53,587 nt of DNA from Nitrospina sp. (GCA_018653085.1 JABIAY010000001.1:1-53587), one strand, 5' to 3'. Positions 23,615 to 32,728 are shown, numbered from the stretch's first letter. The notes: generated by a model from the letters alone, not told the origin. Program-made: numbers and translations.

Positions 23615-24085
23615 ATGCCAGATCATGAAGCCCTCAAAACCGCTAAATCCCAGGCAGTAAGATACCTCGCCTACCGGGACCGTAGCGAGAAGGAGCTTAC
23701 CTTATACCTGGGAAAAAAGGGACATACCCCTTCCGTTATAGAAAAAGCCCTTCAGTACCTTAAAGACCTGAACTACATTAACGACCAGCGCTTCGCTATG
23801 GAATGGGGCCGGTCACGGGTTGAAGGAAAAAAGTTTGGCAAACAACGCGTGCGCCAGGAACTTTTTACCAAAGGAATTGCCTCTCACATCATTGAAACAA
23901 CCCTGGAAACTCTTTACGATTCTCACCCGGAGCGAGATCTTGCCCAAGCCTGCGCCAACAAAAAACTGGCCTCCCTGCACGGACTTGATCCCGAAAAAAA
24001 AATGCGTCGGCTGGTCCAATACCTTCAGCGAAGAGGGTTTTCCGCCGATATTATCTATGAAACCACTAAGCATGGGGCCGACTAA
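23615..24085 (+). CDS. recX: Regulatory protein RecX
   Basis: A 156-residue all-helical RecX, which binds inside the RecA filament groove and limits its activity. Family features are the opening ALKTAKSQAVRYLAYRDRSEKEL cut short here, YLAYRDRSEKELTLYL, and the repeated three-helix units ending YLQRRGFSADIIYET. The position directly after recA is the common arrangement. The ribosome binding site is weak (GGTAAAG). The prepilin peptidase gene follows 7 bases later, so the two may be co-transcribed. Confidence 0.93.
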   Translation: MPDHEALKTAKSQAVRYLAYRDRSEKELTLYLGKKGHTPSVIEKALQYLKDLNYINDQRFAMEWGRSRVEGKKFGKQRVRQELFTKGIASHIIETTLETLYDSHPERDLAQACANKKLASLHGLDPEKKMRRLVQYLQRRGFSADIIYETTKHGAD

Positions 24086-24092
24086 CTAAAAA

Positions 24093-24866
24093 ATGGAGTT
24101 TATTCAAGCAATTCCTTATCCGCTTTTAACCGTAGCGGTATTTTGTTTCGGACTGACGGTCGGTAGTTTTGCCAACGTGTGCATTCACCGTTTGCCACGG
24201 AAAGAATCTGTAGTGTTTCCCGGGTCACATTGCCCCGCATGTTCGGCGGCGGTTCGCCCACTAGATAACATTCCGGTCATCAGCTATATTATCCTGGGTG
24301 GGAAATGTCGGGACTGCTCCATACGCATTTCCCCGATTTATCCGGCTATCGAGGCGGTGACTGCCGTGCTTCTGCTAGCTGGATTTTTCAAGTTCGGACT
24401 GTCGTTTGATTTTCTGGTTTATGTCGTGGTGGCTCCCGCACTGGTCATCATCACGGCTATCGATATTGAGCACCAGATCATTCCCGATATAATCACGTTA
24501 CCGGGCATTGTTCTGGGACTTGCGGTGGGAACCTATACGATAGGGTACGCAAACTCCCTGCTCGGGTTTTTCGCGGGGGGCGGATTATTTTATTTGCTTG
24601 CTGTTCTCAGTAATGGCGGGATGGGAGGGGGAGACATTAAATACATCGCCGCGGCAGGGGCTCTACTGGGTTGGCAAAAAGTACTGTTGGTTATTTTTAT
24701 CGGAGCTTTTTTAGGATCTATAGTCGGCTTATTCCAAATCGCAGTGCAAAAAAAATCAAGGAAAAGCCTGATCCCGTTCGGACCTTTTCTCGCAACGGGC
24801 ACTCTGGTCACATTATTTTACGGTAACCCACTCATTCGGTTATACTTGGATTATCTGGGAAGATAA
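24093..24866 (+). CDS. pilD: Type IV prepilin leader peptidase / N-methyltransferase
   Basis: A 257-residue polytopic inner-membrane aspartic protease of the A24 family. It cleaves and methylates type IV pilin and type II secretion pseudopilin precursors. The cytoplasmic zinc-binding domain has two CXXC pairs (C47/C50 in HCPAC, C72/C75 in KCRDC), typical of the bifunctional form. The two catalytic aspartates are D124 (TAIDIEHQIIPD) and D181 (GMGGGDIK). About seven to eight hydrophobic helices are visible. No pilin gene is nearby; together with comEC in this window it would fit a DNA-uptake or type II secretion capacity, which is inference. Confidence 0.95.
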   Translation: MEFIQAIPYPLLTVAVFCFGLTVGSFANVCIHRLPRKESVVFPGSHCPACSAAVRPLDNIPVISYIILGGKCRDCSIRISPIYPAIEAVTAVLLLAGFFKFGLSFDFLVYVVVAPALVIITAIDIEHQIIPDIITLPGIVLGLAVGTYTIGYANSLLGFFAGGGLFYLLAVLSNGGMGGGDIKYIAAAGALLGWQKVLLVIFIGAFLGSIVGLFQIAVQKKSRKSLIPFGPFLATGTLVTLFYGNPLIRLYLDYLGR

Positions 24867-24910
24867 TGAACAACATACGAAATACTCTAATCAGCCATCG
24901 GACTTGATAA

Positions 24911-25405
24911 ATGGAAAACGAAGAAACCAAAAACCAAACCACGGCACTTCAATCCAATAAAGAAGACAACCTGGAAACCTTGGCTACGGAACTGGCCCTC
25001 ATCAAAGCCAGTATTCAAAAAAGAAAGAGTGAAACCACCACACTGAAAATTCTTTTCTATACCGGTCTTGCGGTTTTACTGTTCGGTTTCGTGTATACCA
25101 GCCAGACCCTGCAAAGAGCCCAAAACAAAAACATCGACTCGACCCTCAGCTTTCTACAGGGCCAGGTAAACCACACCCTGCTTTTACTGGAAAATAAACT
25201 TCACAGGGAAATCCGGGATCTTGAAGCGAGAGTGGACGGAGAATCCCGCCCCGGCTTACACAAATCAATCCAAAATATGAATCAGGCCCTGGATCAACTT
25301 GAACCCCAAACTACCGCCCTCGGTATTTTGATCGAAAAGGTTCAGAGAAACTCAAATGAACTGAGCCAGATGGTACAGCAAACCCAGGAAGCGGCAATAC
25401 CCTGA
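24911..25405 (+). CDS. Single-pass membrane protein with coiled coil
   Basis: A 164-residue protein. Residues 1-44 are charged and cytoplasmic-looking, 45-65 form one membrane helix (ILFYTGLAVLLFGFVYTS), and 66-160 are a long predicted coiled coil (LSFLQGQVNHTLLLLENKL, then SIQNMNQALDQLEPQ). The layout resembles small structural or scaffold proteins of the envelope. I recognise no family. It follows the prepilin peptidase gene by 44 bases and may share its transcript. Confidence 0.7.
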   Translation: MENEETKNQTTALQSNKEDNLETLATELALIKASIQKRKSETTTLKILFYTGLAVLLFGFVYTSQTLQRAQNKNIDSTLSFLQGQVNHTLLLLENKLHREIRDLEARVDGESRPGLHKSIQNMNQALDQLEPQTTALGILIEKVQRNSNELSQMVQQTQEAAIP

Positions 25406-25439
25406 CCCCCCTCTACCCCTAGCCGGGGAGGCTGTGATA

Positions 25440-25660
25440 ACCCCATCATTATTCTCATGCCCCGAAGGGGATCAACTAACAGCTCATTAAGCCGAGCTAA
25501 CCTGTCGTTCTCCAACAAAAGCTATTGCAATTTGCCACCGGCCGCTTGACCGGGCCTAGTGCCCCTTAGCAGGGGTGCAACTGAGCAAGGGCTTGATTGC
25601 GCCGAGACAACTCTTTGCTCGCCAGAGGAAGCGATGGCACGCTGGCCCCACGCCTAGTGG
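25440..25660. repeat. Dispersed repeat cluster ending in the aldo/keto reductase stop codon
   Basis: An inverted module C (CTATTGCAATTTGCCACCGG near 25528-25547) is followed by a GCCCCTTAGCAGGGG hairpin and a full module A (25587-25660), which differs at only 2 of 74 bases from the copy at 15415-15488. The last bases, CCTAGTGG, contain the final His codon and stop codon (CAC TAG on the minus strand) of the reductase gene. Lower-GC hairpins occupy 25405-25500. No gene is present. Confidence 0.8.
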
Positions 25661-26595
25661 GTAAAAATTTCTTCTATTTTTTCGCAGTGTTCGGGAGACG
25701 GTTCCCAGCCAACTGCTTTCAGGTTTTCTTCCACCTGATCCTGATTCTTCACACCCACCAAAGCTGTCGTGAGCCCCTCCTGCCTTAGCACCCAGTTGAC
25801 CGCAGTCTGGGCACAGGTTTTTCCCTCTTTATCAGCAATTTCTTTTAGCTGGTCCACCTTTGCAATATTGCGTACAAATCCTTCGCCGGTAAAAGTACCA
25901 ATGATCCCCTTGCTCCTCCAATCCTCAAATTTCGTATTCTTGTCATACTTCCCGGTCAAAACACCTGAACTCAGAGGACTGTACGCAAGGATTCCGATAT
26001 CGTTCTCCAGACAAACGGGAACCGTATCTTTCTGAATATCCCGCGCCAGCAAACTGAACTCCGGTTGCAGTGAAACAATTTTTCCGAATTTAAGACAGTC
26101 CTGTATCTGCTCCACCGAGTAATTACTGACCCCGATATAACGGATTTTCCCTTTTTGCTGAAGCTCCAGTAAAGTTTCCATGGTTTCTTTTGGCTCCGTC
26201 TCCACATCGGGCCAGTGGACTTGATAAAGGTCAATCACGTCTGTATCCAGCCGTTTCAAACTTTGATCAATTTCTTCCAAGATGGAATTCCGGCTGGCAT
26301 CCTTGCGGATTGAACCCAGCGCTTCCTTGTCCCAGCGCAGTCCGCATTTGGTAGCAAGAATCACTTTATCCCGCACAGGCTTGAGAGCCTTTCCAATCAG
26401 TTCCTCGGAATGACCGAAACCATAAACCGGAGCCGTATCAAAAAAATTGATTCCCCGGTCATACGCTTTCTTGATAGAGTTTAAGGATTTTGTATGGCCC
26501 TCATTATTCCAGAAGGGGGCTCCGCCTATTCCCCACGCACCATAACCAATCACCGACACTTTAAGATCACTGCTTCCCAGTTTCCTGTATTCCAT
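25654..26595 (-). CDS. Aldo/keto reductase
   Basis: A 313-residue NADPH-dependent oxidoreductase of the TIM-barrel AKR family. Catalytic tetrad residues are visible: Asp in FFDTAPVYG, Tyr in the same stretch (VYGFGHSEELIGKAL), Lys in VILATKCG and His in YQVHWPD. The nucleotide-binding end region is at ALVGVKNQDQVEENL. The sequence is of the YdjG/IolS-like type, which reduces small aldehydes and ketones. It is soluble and has no partner gene; the upstream region to the ABC exporter is AT-rich with overlapping divergent promoter-like elements. Substrate unknown. Its last codon and stop lie inside a dispersed repeat. Confidence 0.92.
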   Translation of the reverse strand: MEYRKLGSSDLKVSVIGYGAWGIGGAPFWNNEGHTKSLNSIKKAYDRGINFFDTAPVYGFGHSEELIGKALKPVRDKVILATKCGLRWDKEALGSIRKDASRNSILEEIDQSLKRLDTDVIDLYQVHWPDVETEPKETMETLLELQQKGKIRYIGVSNYSVEQIQDCLKFGKIVSLQPEFSLLARDIQKDTVPVCLENDIGILAYSPLSSGVLTGKYDKNTKFEDWRSKGIIGTFTGEGFVRNIAKVDQLKEIADKEGKTCAQTAVNWVLRQEGLTTALVGVKNQDQVEENLKAVGWEPSPEHCEKIEEIFTH

Positions 26596-26720
26596 ATACC
26601 TCGCCCGAGTTGAATTTTACTTGCAAGTTTTAATACTCATCTAAAAACCGTCTGGTATTATAAAGTAATCATTATAATCTTAATTATAGCAATTCAACGA
26701 CTTACCCTTAACTAGAAAAT

Positions 26721-28445
26721 ATGAAAGCTCTTCTGCGAGTATTGAGTTATTTAAAGCCCTACCGGAGAGGGGTAGCGGTGACCCTGTTTTTAGCCGTCTC
26801 CACCACCCTTCTGGATCTGATCCCACCCTGGCTAATTAAGCTGGTTGTCGATCAGCTGGTGGAAGGCGAAGAATCGTTATGGCTTTACGGACCCATAGTA
26901 GGCTTGGCCGGTGTCTATCTGGCACGAAACTTCACCAATCACCGACGCATAATGATCAACAACAAAGTCGAGCAGAATGTGGTGTTCGATCTAAGGTCCG
27001 ACGTTTACCGGGCACTGCAGAATTTGTCCATGAGCTATTTTGAAAACCGCTCCACCGGCGAGTTGATGTCTCGTGCCAACGATGACGTGAATTATGTCGA
27101 GCGTATTTTTATCGATGGCGTGGAACAAGTCGTGACCGCGATCCTGACTCTGATCGGTATTTCCATCATACTTTTTTATATGCATTGGAAACTGGCCGTG
27201 GTGGCCCTGATTCCAATTCCTATTCTGATTTATGGCGCGTGGTTCTATACCTCCAAGGCCCACGATCAGTATCACGTTGTACGGAAAAGGGCCGCAAAAA
27301 TGAATGCCAAGCTACAGGACTCCATTTCTGGAATTCGTGAAACACTTTCCTTTAATCGTCAGCTTCATGAAATCAAACAATTTGAAAAACGCAGTCGGGA
27401 TTACTGCGATGGCACTTTGGAGGTCATGCGGTTATGGGCCTTCTATTCCCCGTCCATGATGTTTCTCGGTTCCCTCGGCACGGTTTTGATTCTCTTGTAT
27501 GGAGTGGGGCTGGTGCAAGCCGGGGATATTACCGTTGGCTCTCTGGTCGCCTTCGTTGGCTATCTGGCTTTATTTTATACTCCGATCAACCAACTGCATT
27601 CGGTCAATCACATGCTTCAACACGCATTAGCTTCCGGGGAACGGTTGTTTGAAATTATCGACACCGTGCCCGAGGTGCAAGATGCGGAAAATGCTCTTCT
27701 CCCCTCCACCAATGTCCGGGGCGAGATTCAATTTGACCGGGTGGGTTTTTCTTATATCCCAGGGAAACCCGCCATCCAGGAGGTTGACTTCACCATCGCC
27801 GCCGGTGAAAAGATTGCCGTTGTCGGACATACCGGGAGCGGGAAATCCACCCTGATTAAACTACTCATGCGGTTTTATGATGTCGAGTCGGGGTCCGTTC
27901 TCATTGACGGCCACAAGATAAAGAACCTGAAACTTTCTTATCTGCGCGAACAAGTCGGACTGGTCGCGCAAGACCCTTTCCTATTCAACGGTACTGTAGC
28001 GGAAAATATTCTTTACGGAAATATTGAAGCTGACCGGGAGCAGGTCATTTCAGCCGCTGTCGCGGCACACGCCGACCCATTCATAAAAAATCTTCCAGAC
28101 GGATACGACACTCGGGTTGGGGAACGGGGAGTGAAACTTTCTGGTGGAGAAAAGCACCGCATCGCCATCGCCCGGACGTTCCTGAAAAATCCGCCGATCC
28201 TGGTGCTGGACGAAGCCACCTCATCGGTGGACACTGAAACCGAGAACCACATCAAGCAAGCTCTAAAAGTATTGATGGCAGGACGCACTACCTTGATTGT
28301 CGCGCATCGCTTGTCAACCCTGGAAGGAGCAGACCGGGTTCTGGTTCTGAAAAACGGAGAACTGGTTGAAACAGGAGACCACGATTCCCTGATCGGCACA
28401 GACTCGGAATATGCCCAACTGTTCCGCCAACAAATACACCTCTAA
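26721..28445 (+). CDS. MsbA-like ABC exporter, fused membrane and ATPase domains
   Basis: A 574-residue half-transporter. Residues 1-310 hold six membrane helices. Residues 335-570 are the ATPase: Walker A GHTGSGKST, Q-loop VAQDPFLF, signature LSGGEKHR (Glu replaces the usual Gln), Walker B ILVLDEATSSVD, H-loop AHRLST. It should work as a homodimer in the inner membrane. Members move lipid A, lipids, peptides or drugs. Lipid A export (MsbA) is possible in this Gram-negative, but no lpxK or kdtA is adjacent, so no symbol is given. A dispersed repeat begins at the base after its stop codon. The intergenic region before it (26596-26720) is AT-rich with several TATAAT-like boxes. Confidence 0.9.
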   Translation: MKALLRVLSYLKPYRRGVAVTLFLAVSTTLLDLIPPWLIKLVVDQLVEGEESLWLYGPIVGLAGVYLARNFTNHRRIMINNKVEQNVVFDLRSDVYRALQNLSMSYFENRSTGELMSRANDDVNYVERIFIDGVEQVVTAILTLIGISIILFYMHWKLAVVALIPIPILIYGAWFYTSKAHDQYHVVRKRAAKMNAKLQDSISGIRETLSFNRQLHEIKQFEKRSRDYCDGTLEVMRLWAFYSPSMMFLGSLGTVLILLYGVGLVQAGDITVGSLVAFVGYLALFYTPINQLHSVNHMLQHALASGERLFEIIDTVPEVQDAENALLPSTNVRGEIQFDRVGFSYIPGKPAIQEVDFTIAAGEKIAVVGHTGSGKSTLIKLLMRFYDVESGSVLIDGHKIKNLKLSYLREQVGLVAQDPFLFNGTVAENILYGNIEADREQVISAAVAAHADPFIKNLPDGYDTRVGERGVKLSGGEKHRIAIARTFLKNPPILVLDEATSSVDTETENHIKQALKVLMAGRTTLIVAHRLSTLEGADRVLVLKNGELVETGDHDSLIGTDSEYAQLFRQQIHL

Positions 28446-28662
28446 CCACTAGGCGTGGGGCCAGCACTGCATTGCCCATAAAGCAGGCCAAGCCCTCAAG
28501 CGCAATACTTTAATAATTCCCCCTGATAAGGGGGGTTGGGGGGATTTAGAACCTCTCATACAATATACAGAGTGGGTGGGAACTGGGCAAGGGCTTGATT
28601 GTGCCGAGACAACTCTTTGCTCGCCAAATAAAGCGACGGCACACTGGCCCCACGCCTAGTGG
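28446..28662. repeat. Repeat element with 19-bp terminal inverted repeats between stop codons
   Basis: The element starts CCACTAGGCGTGGGGCCAG immediately after the TAA of the ABC exporter gene. It ends with the exact inverse, CTGGCCCCACGCCTAGTGG, immediately before the stop codon of accA on the other strand. Inside are an inverted module B and a direct module A, both matching copies at 15.2-15.5 kb. The overall form, 217 bp with terminal inverted repeats and no gene, is MITE-like. I find no clear target-site duplication apart from CCACTAG occurring twice at the accA end. Confidence 0.8.
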
Positions 28663-29631
28663 CTAGTGGGCTTCTTCGACGAACTTACCCATTTCGCGGA
28701 ATTTTTTCTCCCGCAACAGGATCAACTCGCTCAAAGGAATTTGTGTCAATCGATCAAGATTCTTACGCAGGGATTTTTTCATACGTATGGCGGCCTGCTT
28801 GTGGTTGCGGTGGGCACCACCAAGGGGTTCGCGGACAACTTCATCAATCACTTTAAATTTCAGGAGATCATTCGCAGTGATACACAGGGCATCGGCCGCC
28901 TGGGAAATTTTTTCTTTATCTCCCCAAAGAATGGAAGCGCAACCCTCAGGTGAGATCACCGAATAGACAGAGTGCTCAAGCATCGTAATATGATCACCAA
29001 TCCCAATCGCTAAAGCACCGCCAGACCCGCCCTCTCCAATTACCACGCAGATAATGGGCACCTTCAGTGGAATGATGCTGAACATATTGGTGGCAATCGC
29101 TTCAGCCTGCCCCTTCTCTTCTGCATCTACACCCGGGTAAGCCCCAGGCGTGTCGATAAAGGTGATAACGGGCATATTGAATTTTTCTGCCATTTGCATC
29201 AACCGAAGAGCTTTTCTATATCCCGCAGGCTGAGACATGCCAAAGTTCCGCCTGATTTTTTCTTTATTGTCCCTTCCCTTCTGATGACCCACCACCATCA
29301 CGGACCTGCCATCAAACCTTGCCACCCCTCCAACAATGGAAGGGCCATAACCTCCGTGACGATCACCGTGAAGCTCAAAAAAATCCGTGAAGACCAGACC
29401 CAAATAATCCAGAGTGTAAGGCCTGTCAGGATGCCTCGCCACCAGGGTTTTATCCCAACCCTTTAGATTGGAATACACATCGTGCTTCATTCGGCGAAGC
29501 TTTTTTTTAAGCTTTGCGATCTCATGAGTGATATCGCCAACACTGTCATACATATGAGACAGGGAAACCAGATCGTGGATCTGGGTTTCCAGGGCAAAAA
29601 TCTCGCGTTCAAATTCTAGTATCTGCACCAT
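28663..29631 (-). CDS. accA: Acetyl-CoA carboxylase carboxyltransferase subunit alpha
   Basis: A 322-residue subunit of the carboxyltransferase that, with AccD, moves the carboxyl group from biotin to acetyl-CoA to make malonyl-CoA for fatty acid synthesis. Diagnostic motifs: GRDNKEKIRRNFGMSQPAGY, FIDTPGAYPGVDAEEKGQAE and GEGGSGGALAIGIGD. The N-terminal helical region (ALETQIHDLVSL) and length are standard for proteobacterial AccA. No zinc finger is present, so it is not the fused AccDA form. It is the last gene of a long leftward run. No accD or accBC is in the window. Confidence 0.96.
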   Translation of the reverse strand: MVQILEFEREIFALETQIHDLVSLSHMYDSVGDITHEIAKLKKKLRRMKHDVYSNLKGWDKTLVARHPDRPYTLDYLGLVFTDFFELHGDRHGGYGPSIVGGVARFDGRSVMVVGHQKGRDNKEKIRRNFGMSQPAGYRKALRLMQMAEKFNMPVITFIDTPGAYPGVDAEEKGQAEAIATNMFSIIPLKVPIICVVIGEGGSGGALAIGIGDHITMLEHSVYSVISPEGCASILWGDKEKISQAADALCITANDLLKFKVIDEVVREPLGGAHRNHKQAAIRMKKSLRKNLDRLTQIPLSELILLREKKFREMGKFVEEAH

Positions 29632-29725
29632 GTTTTAAATAAAGCACTCTAAGAAATGATTTCTCTCTATTTTATCATAAAGAAAAAAACGCTTCGCTGT
29701 TTATTAATTATTTTGCAGGGGTGTA

Positions 29726-30787
29726 TCAGTAGAAACCGAATATAGGGTGAACCAGGTTTTCGAGGTTTTCAGACTCATTCAGCGCACGGGCTCCTTCGGT
29801 ACCAATTTTGTTCTGGCCCAGCTTTAGGGACTCCAGATTCGCCAGTCGCGAGGACCGAGCAATCGCCTTGGCTCCTTCATCCCCAATACGGTTAAAGTTT
29901 AAATTCAGTGTCTTCAGCCTTTTCAGGTTTTCGGATCCTGCCAGTGCCTGAGCCCCTGCATCAGTAATATTATTTTTGGACAGGTTCAGCGAAACCAATC
30001 TTTCCAGTTTTTTGGATTTTGAAAGGGCAATCACTGCCTCATCGGTCAAATCATTATCCCTCAAATCCAGTGTCTCCAACTCTGACACAAAAGCAAAGTC
30101 CAGCAATACCAGAACCCCAAAGTTCCCGATCAGCCCCTCCCCCACCTGACTTAACTGGTTCTTGCGGTGGAGTTCTTTAAATCCTTCCATCAACTGGAAA
30201 CGCTTCCAAGCCTGTTTCCCACTTTCTTCAATGGGATTGTATGCCAACTCGATGTTATGAAGATTGGGCAATTTTTTTGAATGCGTCAGCTCAATGGCTC
30301 CAGGCCCCTTTATCAGGTTATAGTTCAGATTCAACTCCGTTAATTGAGTCAGGGTGTCTGAGTCTGCAATAGCCTTCGCGCCCGCATCGGTGATCTGGTT
30401 ATAAAAAAGGTTCAAAATTTTCAACTTTGAAAAGGTCGTGGATTTGGAAATGGTCTCCACCCCCTGGTCAGTAATAAAATTATGCTCCAGATACAAGGCT
30501 TCCAGATTCTTCAGGTGAGGCGATTCAGCCAAAGCACGAACCCCTTCATCGCTGATATTGACCTTATACAGAACCAGAGTCGTAACAGAACGGATCAGTG
30601 GTGACTGGGCCAAAACAGCCAAACCCGAATCGCCCAGATTCTTTTCGTTAATCCTGAGGGTCTTGTTGTTGCGCTTTAGTTTTTTCTGGATGTACTTCTC
30701 GATGGCCGTTCCGGACATCGGCGAAGAAACTGCACCCAAGGTAAAAATATACAGAAAGGAAAGGACCAAGGCCCGGAATATAAACAT
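29726..30787 (-). CDS. Exported leucine-rich repeat protein
   Basis: A 353-residue protein with a signal peptide at 1-22 (ALVLSFLYIFTLGAVSS). About nine leucine-rich repeats follow, of the ribonuclease-inhibitor type with consensus L..L.LN.N.I.D.GA.AIA.S, for example LKILNLFYNQITDAGAKAIA. An irregular insert (about residues 205-235) breaks the solenoid into two halves. It should be periplasmic or surface-bound and probably mediates protein binding. No transmembrane or sorting signal is seen at the C terminus. It lies 60 bases downstream of lpxD on the same strand. Function unknown. Confidence 0.8.
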   Translation of the reverse strand: MFIFRALVLSFLYIFTLGAVSSPMSGTAIEKYIQKKLKRNNKTLRINEKNLGDSGLAVLAQSPLIRSVTTLVLYKVNISDEGVRALAESPHLKNLEALYLEHNFITDQGVETISKSTTFSKLKILNLFYNQITDAGAKAIADSDTLTQLTELNLNYNLIKGPGAIELTHSKKLPNLHNIELAYNPIEESGKQAWKRFQLMEGFKELHRKNQLSQVGEGLIGNFGVLVLLDFAFVSELETLDLRDNDLTDEAVIALSKSKKLERLVSLNLSKNNITDAGAQALAGSENLKRLKTLNLNFNRIGDEGAKAIARSSRLANLESLKLGQNKIGTEGARALNESENLENLVHPIFGFY

Positions 30788-30847
30788 AATCTATTGCTTC
30801 TAATAAAAATGTTAGTTGTTTTTAAGAACAACGCGGATAAGAATATT

Positions 30848-31876
30848 CTACCGGGAGGATGGATTGTTTTCAATCTCCTTCAATCGCTTTTCCAAGTCGC
30901 GAATTTTACGGAGCAATTCCGGAATTTTGGGCAAAGCGGTTACATATTTTTTCCATTCGTCCAGGGGAATCGCAGGAGTACCCCCATACACCTTGTTGCT
31001 CTCGATATTGCGGAACACCCCTGTCTGAGCCGCGATGGTGACCTGGTCTCCCAGCGTAATATGATCGGCAATTCCCGCCTGCCCCGCCAGCACCACATGA
31101 TGACCCAGGGTACAAGTCCCGGCCAACCCCACCTGCGCCACCAGAATGGAGTGTTCCCCGACGGTACAGTTGTGAGCTATCTGAACCAGATTGTCTATTT
31201 TGGTTCCCCGTTTGATGCGCGTTGTGCCCAATGCCGCCCGATCCACACAACTGTTTGCCCCGATCTCGACATGGTCCTCGATCACCACCCGACCGATCTG
31301 GTTTATTTTAAAATGCTCCCCTTTTTCATCCAGAGCGTAACCAAAACCGTCTGCCCCAATCACCACTCCCGCATGAAGGATCACATGACTGCCTAATTCC
31401 GTCTCGCGGTAAAGCGTAACATTAGAGTGGAGGACAGTATGGCTACCAATCTGGCATCGGTCACCCACCACCACACCCGGATACAAATGAACATGATCCG
31501 CGATCTCTACATCATCCCCGATGCACACTCCTGCAGACAGGGTAACCTGTTCACCGAGCTTAACATTTTTGCCAACTACAGCCCGGTCATGAATACCCGC
31601 TTTCGGTTTTGGTTCGGGGTGAAACTCTCTCAACAAACGGGCAAAGGCAAGCTCTGGGCTGGCAACGATAACCTGGGAAATCGAAATATCTATCGCTTCC
31701 TTCACCAGCACGGCGGAGGCCTGGGAATGATTCAGTATATTGAGGAACTTTTTTTTGCTGAGGAAGGTAATCTGTCCTTCCTCTGCCTGCTCAATATTAT
31801 TGATCCCTGATATCTCCACCGAACCATCGCCTTTTAATTTTCCTCCAATCAATTCAGCGATCTTTTCCAGCTTCAT
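30848..31876 (-). CDS. lpxD: UDP-3-O-acylglucosamine N-acyltransferase
   Basis: A 342-residue enzyme that adds the second acyl chain in lipid A synthesis, using acyl-ACP. The N-terminal uridine-binding domain (residues 1-100) is followed by a left-handed beta-helix of hexapeptide repeats from about 105 to 315 (for example [19 protein letters not shown]). The catalytic His is probably in IAHNC (about residue 238) and the FGYALD motif is present. A C-terminal helix follows. The ribosome binding site AAGGGGA precedes the ATG. Other lpx genes are absent nearby. It is separated from lolD by a dispersed repeat. Confidence 0.95.
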   Translation of the reverse strand: MKLEKIAELIGGKLKGDGSVEISGINNIEQAEEGQITFLSKKKFLNILNHSQASAVLVKEAIDISISQVIVASPELAFARLLREFHPEPKPKAGIHDRAVVGKNVKLGEQVTLSAGVCIGDDVEIADHVHLYPGVVVGDRCQIGSHTVLHSNVTLYRETELGSHVILHAGVVIGADGFGYALDEKGEHFKINQIGRVVIEDHVEIGANSCVDRAALGTTRIKRGTKIDNLVQIAHNCTVGEHSILVAQVGLAGTCTLGHHVVLAGQAGIADHITLGDQVTIAAQTGVFRNIESNKVYGGTPAIPLDEWKKYVTALPKIPELLRKIRDLEKRLKEIENNPSSR

Positions 31877-31914
31877 GGTTTCCCCTTCTCAAAAATTTAT
31901 TTTGCGTGGGAGAG

Positions 31915-32000
31915 AGCTAGCAACGGCTCATTAAGCCGAGACAGTTCTTTGCCCGCCGACCAGAATTCTGCTCATTGGGTCCAGCGTCACGCTGGCCAGC
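31915..32000. repeat. Dispersed repeat with CCAGCGTcACGCTGG hairpin
   Basis: It contains GCTAGCAACGGCTCATTAAG, then CCGAGACAGTTCTTTGCCCG, related to module A, and the palindrome CCAGCGTCACGCTGG (31980-31994). The same palindrome occurs at about 53320-53334. It lies between lolD and lpxD on the 3' side of lolD. Confidence 0.65.
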
Positions 32001-32002
32001 CT

Positions 32003-32728
32003 TTAAAGGACCAGGTTCTGTCTGATCGCACTGAGTTTTCCATCGACCAACTCCACCACCCGGTCAAGTTGCCCTGCTACTCTCTGGCTGTGTGTAACAA
32101 TCACAAATGTCTGATCAAATTCCTGATTAAGTTTTCGAATCAATTCTATCAGCTGGTCGCTGGCATGATTATCCAGATTCCCCGTTGGCTCATCGGCTAA
32201 AAGCAGGTCCGGCTGATTGATGAGTCCTCTGGCAAGAGCCACGCGCTGGCTTTCTCCTCCCGACAGCTCGCTTGGCTTGTGGTGCATCCGGTCCTTCATG
32301 CCCACCTCGCATAACAGGTATTCCGCCCTCTCTTTGGCAAGATGACTGTCCTGATTGCGGATCAGGGCCGGAAGCATGGCGTTTTCCAATGCGGTAAAAT
32401 CGGGTAGCAAATTAAAAAACTGGAACACAAAACCAATATGACCATTGCGGAAGTTTTCCAAATAGCCGTTGGACTGTTTATAAATATCCTTTCCTTGAAA
32501 CAGGATGCTTCCCGCCATCGGCTTGTCGAGTCCCCCCAGGACATGCAGGAGGGTGCTCTTCCCCACCCCGGACGCGCCAACAATTCCCAACACCTCTCCC
32601 GATAAAACCTTAAGGTTCGCCTGGGTAAGAACGTGAATCACCTCGCGTGGGGTCGAGTAGCTTTTATCAACATCAACCGCTTCGATCAGACATTTTTGTT
32701 CCGAGGCGGCCAAATTCAAATCACTCAT
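32003..32728 (-). CDS. lolD: Lipoprotein-releasing system ATPase LolD
   Basis: A 241-residue ABC ATPase that powers release of outer-membrane lipoproteins from the inner membrane. Motifs: Walker A GASGVGKST, Q-loop FVFQFFNLLPD, signature LSGGESQRVALARG, Walker B LLLADEPTGNLD and H-loop VTHSQR. The true start ATG 32728 overlaps the end of lolC by 8 bases (translational coupling); the longer open frame upstream is lolC sequence in another frame. With one LolC/E-type partner gene next to it, the complex may be of the LolFD type with a single membrane subunit, although a second one may exist elsewhere. Confidence 0.93.
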   Translation of the reverse strand: MSDLNLAASEQKCLIEAVDVDKSYSTPREVIHVLTQANLKVLSGEVLGIVGASGVGKSTLLHVLGGLDKPMAGSILFQGKDIYKQSNGYLENFRNGHIGFVFQFFNLLPDFTALENAMLPALIRNQDSHLAKERAEYLLCEVGMKDRMHHKPSELSGGESQRVALARGLINQPDLLLADEPTGNLDNHASDQLIELIRKLNQEFDQTFVIVTHSQRVAGQLDRVVELVDGKLSAIRQNLVL

